The position numbers were made by a program, and so were the translations under genes. 13,047 nucleotides of DNA from JAPHSX01 sp050298555 (GTDB taxonomy: Bacteria > Pseudomonadota > Gammaproteobacteria > Thiohalomonadales > Thiohalomonadaceae): the NCBI GenBank assembly GCA_050298555.1, contig JBNKUL010000024.1, positions 1 to 13,047 on the forward strand. The letters are read 5' to 3'. Positions 1 through 7,833 of the stretch are shown one piece after another. The notes beneath the pieces were generated by a model, which made no database searches, had not been told where the DNA came from, and saw nothing but the letters and a program-made list of their open reading frames with translations. Position 1 is the stretch's first letter; every line of letters starts with the position of its first letter.

Positions 1-1251
1 GGTCGCTTCGACATTATGGTGGCGCGCCCCCATACCACCCTGGTGACCCATGGCGAGGGTACCGAGGTTTGCTCAGCCGACTCCTGCTACCACTCCAATG
101 ACGATCCCTTTGCGCTGCTGCAGCAGGAGCTCTCCAGCTACTCCACTCCGACAGGGTTTGACGCTCCCTTTGCTGGCGGCGCCGTCGGTTACTTTGCCTA
201 TGACCTGGCGCGCCGTATCGAACTGCTCCCGCAGCAGGCGGAGAACGACCTGGCAATGCCCGAGATGGCCGTGGGGATCTACGACTGGGCTCTGGTGTGT
301 GACCACCAACAGCGGCAGTGCCGGCTACTGTCGCCAGGTCGACACGAGACGACCCGTGAGCAATGGCCACAATTGATCGCGCTGTTCGAGGGCGCGGCGA
401 AACAGTTGGCTACAGCTGGCGAGTTCAGGGCCACTGGCGATATCACAACAAACATGAGCCGTGAGGAGTACCTACAGGGCTTTTCACGCATCCAGCACTA
501 CCTGCGCGAGGGTGACTGCTATCAGGTCAATTTCGCCCAGCGCTTCTCGGTCGAAGTGAACGGCTCGCCCTGGGCCGCCTACCTGCAATTGCGTGAGACT
601 AATCCCGCCCCCTTCGCCGCCTATCTTAATACCCCCTTCGGTCAGGTCCTTAGCAGCTCTCCTGAGCGCTTTCTCAAGCTCGATGAGGGGAGGGTCGAGA
701 CTCGACCGATAAAGGGAACACGGCCCCGCTGTGTAAATCTCGACGATGATCAGGCGATGGCCGATGAGCTGCAACAAAGCGCGAAGGACCGGGCGGAGAA
801 CCTGATGATCGTTGACCTGCTGCGCAACGACCTGGGCAAGTGCTGTCGCCCTGGCAGCATACAGGTGCCCCGACTCTTCTCGGTCGAACACTACGCCACG
901 GTGCACCACCTGGTAAGCGTTATCGAAGGCCAGCTCAATGAGGGGGAGGATGCGCTGTCACTGCTGCGTCACTGCTTCCCTGGTGGTTCCATTACCGGCG
1001 CCCCCAAACTGAGGTCGATGGAGATTATCGAGGAGCTGGAGCCGCAGCGTCGCGGTGTCTACTGTGGCAGCATCGGTTATATCGGTTATGACGGCGCAAT
1101 GGACACCAATATCGCCATTCGTACAATGGTGCACCAATCCGGAAAGTGCCACTTCTCTGCCGGTGGCGGTATCGTCACCGATTCGGTCGGCGAGCAGGAA
1201 TACCAGGAGACCTACGACAAGGCCGCCGGACTGTTACGTTTGTTTCGGTAG
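1..1251 (+). CDS. pabB: Aminodeoxychorismate synthase component I (PabB), 5'-truncated by the window
   Basis: PabB, with the glutaminase partner PabA, converts chorismate and glutamine to 4-amino-4-deoxychorismate for p-aminobenzoate and folate synthesis in the cytoplasm. The frame is open from base 1, and the residues before the first ATG (GRFDI, base 16) match the family, so the true start lies upstream; about 40 N-terminal residues are missing from a normal length near 450. The chorismate-binding fold is complete: GDCYQVNFAQRF, LSSSPERFL, the RPIKGTRPR block whose lysine (codon 238 counted from base 1) corresponds to the PabB nucleophile, DRAENLMIVDLLRNDLG, GGSITGAPK and the C-terminal GGGIVTDS...EYQETYDKA. 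PIKGT, rather than the PIAGT usual in anthranilate synthase TrpE, favours PabB. It ends in TAG, 47 bp before the next gene on the same strand. It could be mistaken for TrpE or an isochorismate synthase, but the motif set argues against both. Confidence 0.95.
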   Translation, partial: GRFDIMVARPHTTLVTHGEGTEVCSADSCYHSNDDPFALLQQELSSYSTPTGFDAPFAGGAVGYFAYDLARRIELLPQQAENDLAMPEMAVGIYDWALVCDHQQRQCRLLSPGRHETTREQWPQLIALFEGAAKQLATAGEFRATGDITTNMSREEYLQGFSRIQHYLREGDCYQVNFAQRFSVEVNGSPWAAYLQLRETNPAPFAAYLNTPFGQVLSSSPERFLKLDEGRVETRPIKGTRPRCVNLDDDQAMADELQQSAKDRAENLMIVDLLRNDLGKCCRPGSIQVPRLFSVEHYATVHHLVSVIEGQLNEGEDALSLLRHCFPGGSITGAPKLRSMEIIEELEPQRRGVYCGSIGYIGYDGAMDTNIAIRTMVHQSGKCHFSAGGGIVTDSVGEQEYQETYDKAAGLLRLFR

Positions 1252-1257
1252 CGTGTG

Positions 1258-1271
1258 AGCTATTATTAGCT
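1258..1271. repeat. Small inverted repeat between pabB and the primase-like gene
   Basis: AGCTA and TAGCT (5-bp arms) flank a 4-base TTAT loop just after the pabB stop codon. There is no run of T behind it, so it is at most a weak pause or RNA-processing site, and it may be chance. Confidence 0.25.
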
Positions 1272-1298
1272 TGCGAAAGGAGAGGGAGCTGAAAAACA

Positions 1299-1853
1299 AT
1301 GCACACAGCATTTAAATATGAAGAGACTGTGGTCGAGCAGTTACGCGCCATGGGGATGAGTCGCTTCGACCTGCGTATCGTCTCACCGCGCGGCCACGTG
1401 ATGGAGCAGCGCGACGAGCTGTTTCTCAATCAGGTTAAGGACATCATCGAGTGGCTGCATGAGAAGAACTCAAGGGGCAACACCATTGAGGTGAGGCCGC
1501 ATGGCGAACACGGCATGACCTTGGTGACGGGCCTCGATTACCAGCAGGTGCAGCAGGCCAGGCTCAACGGCTTTGAACCGGCAGTGACCGTGGCTTGTGG
1601 CCCTGACTGCTACCAGCTCTGGCTTAAGCACGACAGGAAGCTGAGCGCAGACCCCGCTACACTGATTGCCTTGCACATCTGCAAGGAGCTGGGCGGTGAT
1701 TGCAGCAACTCACAGTGGGACAGCTACGGCTACCTTGCCGGCTTTACCATCCCTGCCGGCGAGCAGCGCTTCAGCGTACAGCTGGTATCGCATAGTGGCG
1801 AGGTCTTCAGCCAGTCGAAAAAGATTAACGATGAGCTGGCCCAACCCCGCTAA
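1299..1853 (+). CDS. Stand-alone RepB/MobA-type primase-like domain protein, probably degenerate
   Basis: This 184-residue cytoplasmic protein has no signal peptide or membrane segment. A purine-rich GGGAG at 1284-1288 lies 10 bases before the ATG. From residue 22 to about 150 it follows the layout of the RepB-like primase domain of plasmid and mobilisation proteins: an IIEWLHEKNSRGNTIEVRP block (49-67), then LVTGL (75-79) where the family has LVDDL, GFEPAVTVACGPDCYQLWLKH (91-111) where it has PA-VVETSP-N-Q-W, and LGGDCSNSQWDSYGYLAGFT (131-150) where it has GGD-SSADWRHFGRLAGFTN. The comparison is from memory of the family, not an alignment. The paired acidic residues and the His/Arg of the WRHFGR block are replaced, so polymerase activity looks doubtful; the GGD aspartate is kept. 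No relaxase, helicase or plasmid gene is nearby. Its stop overlaps the stop of the convergent gene by the bases CTAA. Function unknown; a nucleic-acid-binding role is an inference. Confidence 0.72.
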   Translation: MHTAFKYEETVVEQLRAMGMSRFDLRIVSPRGHVMEQRDELFLNQVKDIIEWLHEKNSRGNTIEVRPHGEHGMTLVTGLDYQQVQQARLNGFEPAVTVACGPDCYQLWLKHDRKLSADPATLIALHICKELGGDCSNSQWDSYGYLAGFTIPAGEQRFSVQLVSHSGEVFSQSKKINDELAQPR

Positions 1854-2845
1854 TCCCACGGTGTCGTGTTGACGCTGTATCCCCGCAACATCCTCACATA
1901 ACTGGCCCGCGCATAGGCGGAGTCCTCGCCGCTATGGCGGTGGGCCAGCGAACCCTTCAGGGTCTCGATATCATCATAGGGGCTCTCTTCCAGCCACTGC
2001 TCCATCCCCCGTTTTATCTCCGTCAGGCGACGCGGCCCATGCAGCAGCAGGGTACTGCAGAGGTGAGTGACATCGGCCCCGGCCAGCAGCATCTTGATCG
2101 CATCTTCGGCGCTATGGATACCACCGGTCGCCGCCAGTGAGAGTTTGACATTGCCATGCAGGATCCCCAGCCAGCGCATCGCCAGCAGGGTATCGCCCGG
2201 GGTAGAGAGCTCCAGCCGTGGCGATACCCGCAGGGTGTCGATGTCGATATCCGGCTGGTAGAAGCGGTTGAACAAGGAGACGCCGTTGGCACCGGCGGAG
2301 GCCAGGTCGGCAACGAAATTGGCCAGTGAGCTGAAGTAGGGGGAGAGCTTGACCGTGATGGGAATATCCACCACACCGCGCAGTTCCGAAAACAGCACCA
2401 GATACTCCTGCTCCAGCTGCAGGCTATCGACATCCATATCGGCGGCCACGGTATAGGCGTTCAGCTCCAGCGCATCGGCCCCGGCCTCGGCCAGTAGCTT
2501 ACCGTTCTCTACCCAACCGTCGAGCGAGGTGCCGTTGAGGCTGGCGATAACCGGGATGTCGAGCGCCTGCTTCAGTTTCGCCAGATGCCCCAGGTAGTTA
2601 TCCAGTTCCGCCTCGGCATGGGGTGAGACCGGCAGATAGCTCTGCGCCTCGGCATGACCGTGTTCATGTAATGCAGGAGCTGTAGACGGGGTCAGCTCCT
2701 CCTCGAACAGCGAATACATTACCAGTGCCGAGGCGCCGGCATCCTCCAGTCGACGGGCCATGTCCAGATCGCGCGACAGGGGGGAGGCAGAGGGAACCAG
2801 TGGGTTGTCCAGCTCAAGGCCAAGGTATTGGGTAGTCAGATCCAC
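1850..2845 (-). CDS. Dihydroorotate dehydrogenase-like flavoprotein paired with PFOR
   Basis: A 331-residue TIM-barrel protein of the PyrD-like FMN-binding superfamily. It starts at GTG, with an ideal AAGGAG about 7 bases upstream inside the last codons of nifJ; the gap to nifJ is 3 bp, so the two are surely co-transcribed and probably translationally coupled. Barrel motifs are visible in order: NPLVPSASPLS (14-24), PVIASLNG (98-105), ELNAYT (127-132), ITVKLSPY (163-170), FNRFYQPDIDID (192-203) and the phosphate-binding ATGGIHSAEDA (239-249). Where true dihydroorotate dehydrogenases carry the N-x-S-C/S-P-N catalytic loop, this protein has ELNAYTVAADMD, so the usual Cys or Ser base is absent. 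Such proteins are annotated as dihydroorotate-dehydrogenase-like, and I would not place it in pyrimidine synthesis. The pairing with PFOR suggests a flavin redox step coupled to ferredoxin or pyruvate metabolism (inference). No cofactor domain other than the FMN barrel is seen. Confidence 0.85.
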   Translation of the reverse strand: MDLTTQYLGLELDNPLVPSASPLSRDLDMARRLEDAGASALVMYSLFEEELTPSTAPALHEHGHAEAQSYLPVSPHAEAELDNYLGHLAKLKQALDIPVIASLNGTSLDGWVENGKLLAEAGADALELNAYTVAADMDVDSLQLEQEYLVLFSELRGVVDIPITVKLSPYFSSLANFVADLASAGANGVSLFNRFYQPDIDIDTLRVSPRLELSTPGDTLLAMRWLGILHGNVKLSLAATGGIHSAEDAIKMLLAGADVTHLCSTLLLHGPRRLTEIKRGMEQWLEESPYDDIETLKGSLAHRHSGEDSAYARASYVRMLRGYSVNTTPWD

Positions 2846-2848
2846 GGT

Positions 2849-5800
2849 TTACTCCTTTTCTTCTTCTTTGCCGGGCTCTTCGAGTGAGGCCAATTGCTGG
2901 TAGTGGTGGAAGCGCGCCGAGGCCTCGTGTTGAGAGTCGCTCAGGAACTGCTCGGCATCGCCCTGGTGCGAGCGCCACAGCATACTGAAGCGGGTCTCAT
3001 TGCTGACGAAGTCGCGGTAGGCGATGCTCGGCGGCTTGGAGTCGAGTTGCAGTGGATTGAGGCCCTGATCGTGGCGGCGCGGGTCGTAGCGCAGCAGTGG
3101 CCAGTGGCCACTACGCACCGCCAGGTCCTGCATATGGTGGTTGTCCTTCATGTCGTTGCCCCAGGCGATGCAGGGGGCATAGGCGATGATGATGGAGGTG
3201 CCGGGGTAGGACTCCGCCTCCTGGAAGGCCTTCAGGGTTTGGATGTCCTTGGCGGCGTAGGCCACCTGGGCGACGTAGACGTTCTCGTAGCTCATGGCAA
3301 TCATCGCCAGGTCCTTCTTCGGCGTCGCTTTGCCGCCGGCGGAGAACTTGGCCACCGCGCCACGCGGGGTCGCCTTGGAGGTCTGGCCACCGGTGTTGGA
3401 GTAAACCTCGGTATCGAGCACGAGGATATTCACGTCACGCCCCGAGGCGAGTACGTGGTCCAGACCGCCGAAGCCGATATCGTAGGCCCAGCCGTCGCCA
3501 CCGACGATCCAGACGCTCTTACGCCCGAGCTGATCGGCCACCGCCTCCAGCCAGCGAGCCTCAGGACGATCGATACTCTTAAGCTCTTCACGTAGCTCGT
3601 CAATGCGCTCACGCTGATCGCGTATCCCGGCCTCCGATGTCTGGGCGGCATTTTGCAGCGCCTCAATGCGCTCCGTGCCAATCTCACCTTCCATGCGCCG
3701 TAGCAGGTCGAAGGCGTATTCACGCTGCTTGTCGATCGCCACCCGCATCCCCAGGCCGAACTCCGCATTGTCCTCGAACAGGGAGTTGTTCCAGGCCGGG
3801 CCGCGCCCCTCACTGTTCCTGGCCCAAGGGGTGGTAGGCAGGTTGCCACCATAGATCGAGGAGCAGCCGGTGGCGTTGGCGATCACCATGCGATCCCCGA
3901 ACAGCTGGCTGGCGAGTTTGAGATACGGTGTCTCGCCGCAACCGGTGCAGGCGCCGGAGAACTCGAATAGCGGCTGGGTAATCATCGCCTCCTTCATCTT
4001 ACTCAGGGTCAGGGTGGTGCGGTCATACTCGGGCAGCCCGAGGAAGAACGCCCAGTTCTCCCGCTCCTGCTCCCGCAGTGGCGGCTGCGGTGCCATGTTG
4101 AGGGCGCGGCGGCCAGCCACCTGCTTGTCTTTCACCGGGCAGATGTCGACGCAGAGGCCGCAGCCGGTGCAGTCCTCCGGCGCCACCTGGTAGCTGATGT
4201 GCCAGCCCTCGGGAAATTCCTTGCCCTTCGCCGGTACGTGCTTAAAGCTGGCCGGGGCCTGTTCGGCCTGTGCCGGGTCGAACACCTTGGAGCGGATCGC
4301 CGCGTGGGGGCAGACGAAGGGACACTTACCGCAGTGGATGCAGATCGTTTCGTCCCATACCGGGATCTCCAATGCCAGGTTGCGCTTCTCCCAGGCGGTG
4401 GTGGCGGTGGGGTAGCTGCCATCATCGGGGAGCAGGCTCACCGGCAGGCTGTCGCCGCGGCCAGCGATAATCTCCGCGGTGACCTGCTGCACAAATTCCG
4501 GTGCGTTGGCCGCCACCGTAGGGGGGCGTTCCAGGGTGCTGTCGGCGCTGGCGGGCAGGCTCACCTGTTGCAACTGCTCTACCGTGGCATCGATGGCGGC
4601 GAAGTTGCTCTCGATCACCTTGGCGCCACGGCGGCCATAGGTTTTTTCGGCAGCGTCCTTCATCGCCTTCACCGCCTGTTCCATCGGCAGCAGGTCGGCC
4701 AGGGCAAAGAAGGCGCACTGCATGATGGTGTTAATACGCCGTCCCATGCCGCTCTGTTCGGCAATACGGTAGGCATCGATGACATAGAACTTGAGCTTTT
4801 TCTCAATGAGTTGCTGCTGCATCCTGCGTGGCAGGGTGGCCCACACCTCTTCGGCGGAGTAGGTGCTATTGAGCAGGAAGGTGGCACCCTCGGCGGCCTT
4901 GTCCAGCATGTCGTAGCGTTCGAGGAAGACACTTTGGTGACAGGCGACGAACTGCGCGTCGCCATCGTCGATAAGGTAGCTGGAGCGGATAGGCTCCGGG
5001 CCGAAGCGCAGGTGAGAGACGGTGACCGCCCCCGATTTTTTCGAGTCGTAAACGAAGTAGCCCTGCGCGTTCAGGGCAGTGCACTCGCCGATGATCTTAA
5101 TTGAGTTCTTGTTGGCGCTGACGGTGCCGTCAGAACCCAGGCCGTAGAACAGGGCGTTGACGGTGCCACAGGCGCCGGTGCGGAAGTCGGTATCCCACGT
5201 CAGTGAGGTATGGGTAAGGTCATCGTTGATGCCGATGGTAAAGCCGTTCTTCGGAAGCTCTTTGGCCAGTTCGTCGAACACCCCCTTGACCATGCCGGGG
5301 GTGAACTCCTTGGAGGAGAGACCATAGCGGCCGCCGACCAGCTTGGGCATTTGCGCGAAGGAGGTCTGGCCCGCCGCGAACTGCTGCATCAGCGCAGTGG
5401 CCACGTCCTTATAGAGCGGTTCGCCATCGGCCCCCGGCTCCTTGGTGCGATCGAGCACGGCGATGGCGCGGGTGGTCGCGGGGAGGGCGGCGATACAGCG
5501 CTCGGCATCGAAGGGGCGGTAGAGCCTGACCGCCACCACGCCCAGCTTTTCACCCTGCTGGTTGAGCTCCTCCACCGTCTCTATGGCGGTCTCGACGCCG
5601 GAACCCATCAGGATAATGACACGCTCTGCCTCCTCCGCACCGTAATATTCGAACAGCCGATAGGCGCGTCCTGTTAGCTCGGCGAAGCGGTCCATGCACT
5701 GTTGCACGATTTGCGGCATCGCCAGGTAGTAGCGATTGACGCTCTCGCGCCCCTGGAAGTAGACATCGGGGTTTTGCGAGGTGCCACGCACCAGCGGGTG

Positions 5801-6433
5801 CTCCGGGTTGAGGGCGCGGGCGCGGTGGGCGGCAATCAACTCTTCGTTAATCATCTCGCGCACGACATCCTCACCCACCTCCTCAATTCGGGCGATCTCA
5901 TGCGAGGTACGGAAACCGTCGAAGAAGTGGAGAATGGGCACACGGCTCTCCAGTGTCGCCGCCTGGGCGATCAGCGCCATGTCCATCACCTGTTGTACTG
6001 AGTTGGCCGCCAGCATGGCGAAGCCGGTGGCGCGGGCGGCCATCACATCGGCGTGGTCACAGAAGATGGAGAGGGCCTGCGCCGCCAGTGAGCGGGCGGC
6101 GATGTGGAACACGGTAGGGCTGAGTTCACCGGCGATTTTGTACATATTGGGCAGCATCAGCAGCAGCCCCTGGGAGGCGGTGAAGGTGGTGGTCAGCGCA
6201 CCGCTCTGTAGCGAGCCGTGGATCGTCCCGGCGGCGCCCCCCTCGCTCTGCAACTCCACTACTTGCGGCACCGAACCCCACAGGTTCTTTGCCCCCTCGG
6301 CCGACCAGGCGTCGGCATGCTCGCCCATGGGGGAGGCGGGGGTGATGGGGTAGATGGCGATGACCTCATTGGTGAGGTGGGCGATACGGGCGGCTGCCTC
6401 GTTGCCGTCAATGGTGATGGTGCGGCGTGTCAT
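2849..6433 (-). CDS. nifJ: Pyruvate:ferredoxin (flavodoxin) oxidoreductase, single-chain NifJ/YdbK type
   Basis: This cytoplasmic homodimeric enzyme oxidises pyruvate and CoA to acetyl-CoA and CO2, reducing ferredoxin or flavodoxin. The full one-chain architecture is present in 1194 residues: N-terminal pyruvate/TPP domain with IYPITPASPM (27-36), transketolase C-like and EKR-type linker domains, a two-cluster ferredoxin insert with CIHCGKCPFVCP (from C698) and CTGCGLCVDICP (from C755), and a C-terminal TPP domain with GDGWAYDIG (from G979) and EVYSNTGGQTS. The proximal [4Fe-4S] ligands are also all there: C829, C832, C857 and the distant C1088 in APCIAWG. It therefore looks fully active. Start choice: an ATG 18 bases upstream (6451) is in frame, but AAGGAG lies 6 bases before the ATG at 6433 and the protein then begins MTRRTITIDGN, close to relatives, so I take 6433. 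It heads an operon with the dihydroorotate-dehydrogenase-like gene. Confidence 0.96.
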   Translation of the reverse strand: MTRRTITIDGNEAAARIAHLTNEVIAIYPITPASPMGEHADAWSAEGAKNLWGSVPQVVELQSEGGAAGTIHGSLQSGALTTTFTASQGLLLMLPNMYKIAGELSPTVFHIAARSLAAQALSIFCDHADVMAARATGFAMLAANSVQQVMDMALIAQAATLESRVPILHFFDGFRTSHEIARIEEVGEDVVREMINEELIAAHRARALNPEHPLVRGTSQNPDVYFQGRESVNRYYLAMPQIVQQCMDRFAELTGRAYRLFEYYGAEEAERVIILMGSGVETAIETVEELNQQGEKLGVVAVRLYRPFDAERCIAALPATTRAIAVLDRTKEPGADGEPLYKDVATALMQQFAAGQTSFAQMPKLVGGRYGLSSKEFTPGMVKGVFDELAKELPKNGFTIGINDDLTHTSLTWDTDFRTGACGTVNALFYGLGSDGTVSANKNSIKIIGECTALNAQGYFVYDSKKSGAVTVSHLRFGPEPIRSSYLIDDGDAQFVACHQSVFLERYDMLDKAAEGATFLLNSTYSAEEVWATLPRRMQQQLIEKKLKFYVIDAYRIAEQSGMGRRINTIMQCAFFALADLLPMEQAVKAMKDAAEKTYGRRGAKVIESNFAAIDATVEQLQQVSLPASADSTLERPPTVAANAPEFVQQVTAEIIAGRGDSLPVSLLPDDGSYPTATTAWEKRNLALEIPVWDETICIHCGKCPFVCPHAAIRSKVFDPAQAEQAPASFKHVPAKGKEFPEGWHISYQVAPEDCTGCGLCVDICPVKDKQVAGRRALNMAPQPPLREQERENWAFFLGLPEYDRTTLTLSKMKEAMITQPLFEFSGACTGCGETPYLKLASQLFGDRMVIANATGCSSIYGGNLPTTPWARNSEGRGPAWNNSLFEDNAEFGLGMRVAIDKQREYAFDLLRRMEGEIGTERIEALQNAAQTSEAGIRDQRERIDELREELKSIDRPEARWLEAVADQLGRKSVWIVGGDGWAYDIGFGGLDHVLASGRDVNILVLDTEVYSNTGGQTSKATPRGAVAKFSAGGKATPKKDLAMIAMSYENVYVAQVAYAAKDIQTLKAFQEAESYPGTSIIIAYAPCIAWGNDMKDNHHMQDLAVRSGHWPLLRYDPRRHDQGLNPLQLDSKPPSIAYRDFVSNETRFSMLWRSHQGDAEQFLSDSQHEASARFHHYQQLASLEEPGKEEEKE

Positions 6434-6545
6434 CCGCTTCTCCTTGCTCATTGTTATTTAAAGACACCATAGCGCGGGAACAGAGAGCTTTCCATAGTAG
6501 ATATTCCTGCAGTCCTAGCTCTGGTATTTCGTGTACCATCGCCCC
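6434..6545. promoter_or_regulatory. Divergent intergenic region between nifJ and the spmAB-like gene
   Basis: This 112-bp segment must carry promoters for the leftward nifJ operon and, probably, the rightward spmAB-rsmJ pair. It is richer in A and T than its flanks, but I see no pair of -35 and -10 boxes with correct spacing that I would defend on either strand. The rightward ATG at 6546 has no Shine-Dalgarno, and TACCAT ends 7 bases before it, so a leaderless or very short leader transcript is possible (speculative). Confidence 0.45.
6437..6442 (-). promoter_or_regulatory. Ribosome binding site deciding the nifJ start
   Basis: On the minus strand AAGGAG (approximately 6440-6445, with GAAG following) sits about 6 bases before the ATG at 6433-6431. 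The competing in-frame ATG at 6451-6449 has only AT-rich sequence before it and would place this Shine-Dalgarno inside the coding region, so the downstream ATG is favoured. Confidence 0.6.
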
Positions 6546-7829
6546 ATGAACGCCGTCTTCCTTCTGATCGTCCTATCCGCCTTCCTCGTCGCCGCCTGGA
6601 AGCAGCTCTTTGGCTATAGCGGCGACCTCTCGCCGATGGACGCCCTCTCCAAGGCGATGGTCGATTCGGCCACTGGCTCGGTGGAGCTGGCCCTCGGACT
6701 GGTGGGGGTGATGACCCTGTTTCTCGGCCTGATGAAGGTGGCCGAGGCGGGCGGCATGCTCACCATCCTGGCACGGCTGATTCGTCCCTTGATGGTACGA
6801 CTTTTTCCCGATGTACCGGCAGAACATCCGGCGATGGGGGCAATGATCCTCAATATCTCTGCCAATGCCCTCGGGCTGGGCAACGCCGCCACCCCCTTCG
6901 GCATTCGGGCGATGCAGGAGCTGAACAGGCTCAACCGCATCCCCGGCACCGCCAGCGACTCGATGGTGCTGTTCCTCGCCATCAACACCTCCAGCGTCAC
7001 CCTGCTACCCACCGGGGTGATTGCGCTACGCGCTTCGGCAGGTTCGATGGACCCGGCTGGAATCCTGCCCACCACCCTGTTTGCCACTGCCTGTTCCACG
7101 CTGGCGGCGATCGCCGCGGCGCTGCTCTACCGCCGCTTCTTTCCCATCACCGACACGGCGGCACCGATAGCGCAATTACAGAGCGGATCCGATGAAACGG
7201 TGACGCTGGAGCAAGGGGAGGGGAGTTACCCGCTATGGGTATCGCTGCTGGCGATGCTGGGGCTGGTGGCGCTGATCCCGGTCACCGTCCTCTACGGCAA
7301 GGTGATCGCACCGTGGATCCTGCCGGGACTGATGGTCGGCTTCCTGCTGTTCGGTGTGGTGCGTCACGTCAGCATCTACGAGGTCTTCGTCGAGGGGGCG
7401 AAGGAGGGCTTCCAGGTGGCAATCAAAATTATTCCCTACCTGGTGGCGATCCTGGTGGCGGTGGGAATGTTCCGCGCCAGCGGCGCCCTCGATGCGGTGG
7501 TCGCCTTTATCGGCCAGTGGACACTCGCCCTGGGTATGCCGCCTGAGGCACTGCCGATGGCGCTGCTAAGGCCGCTCTCCGGTTCCGGTGCCTACGGGGT
7601 GATGGCCTCGATTATCGACGACCCCGCCATCGGTCCCGACAGCTATACCGGCTACCTCGTCACCACCCTGCAGGGCTCCACCGAGACCACCTTCTACGTG
7701 CTGGCGGTCTACTTCGGTGCGGTGCAGGTCAAGCGCATCCGCCACGCCCTGTGGACCGCCTTGACCGCCGACCTGGTGGCGGTGATTGCCGCGGTGGTCG
7801 CGGTCTCCTGGCTATTCTCTTTGGGTTAA
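6546..7829 (+). CDS. Fused SpmA-SpmB-type nucleoside recognition domain membrane protein
   Basis: A 427-residue polytopic inner-membrane protein made of two Gate (nucleoside recognition) domains joined in one chain. The first half resembles SpmA of Bacillus, with NISANALGLGNAATPFGIRA (103-122) and LFLAINTSSVTLLPTGVIAL. A polar linker near residues 197-225 follows. The second half resembles SpmB, with VAIKIIPYLVAILVAVGMF, PLSGSGAYG (343-351) and QGSTETTFYVLAVYFGAV (376-393). Many hydrophobic segments are spread over both halves. In spore formers the separate proteins are needed for spore core dehydration; nothing here suggests sporulation, and non-sporulating bacteria carry such fusions with unknown function, probably transport or gating. 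A GTG at 6531 is in frame, but neither start has a Shine-Dalgarno; the ATG at 6546 opens directly into a signal-anchor-like segment (MNAVFLLIVLSAFLVAA) and is preferred. It lies 4 bp before rsmJ, so they form an operon. Confidence 0.87.
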   Translation: MNAVFLLIVLSAFLVAAWKQLFGYSGDLSPMDALSKAMVDSATGSVELALGLVGVMTLFLGLMKVAEAGGMLTILARLIRPLMVRLFPDVPAEHPAMGAMILNISANALGLGNAATPFGIRAMQELNRLNRIPGTASDSMVLFLAINTSSVTLLPTGVIALRASAGSMDPAGILPTTLFATACSTLAAIAAALLYRRFFPITDTAAPIAQLQSGSDETVTLEQGEGSYPLWVSLLAMLGLVALIPVTVLYGKVIAPWILPGLMVGFLLFGVVRHVSIYEVFVEGAKEGFQVAIKIIPYLVAILVAVGMFRASGALDAVVAFIGQWTLALGMPPEALPMALLRPLSGSGAYGVMASIIDDPAIGPDSYTGYLVTTLQGSTETTFYVLAVYFGAVQVKRIRHALWTALTADLVAVIAAVVAVSWLFSLG

Positions 7830-7833
7830 TTCA

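Noticed and set aside
1299..1853. Plasmid integration or replication origin near the primase-like gene.
   Set aside because: No iterons, relaxase, helicase, integrase or attachment-site repeat is seen, and both flanks are ordinary metabolic genes.
4199..5104. A 301-codon plus-strand frame, and several shorter ones, opposite nifJ.
   Set aside because: They are shadows caused by high-GC third positions; nifJ motifs are continuous on the other strand.
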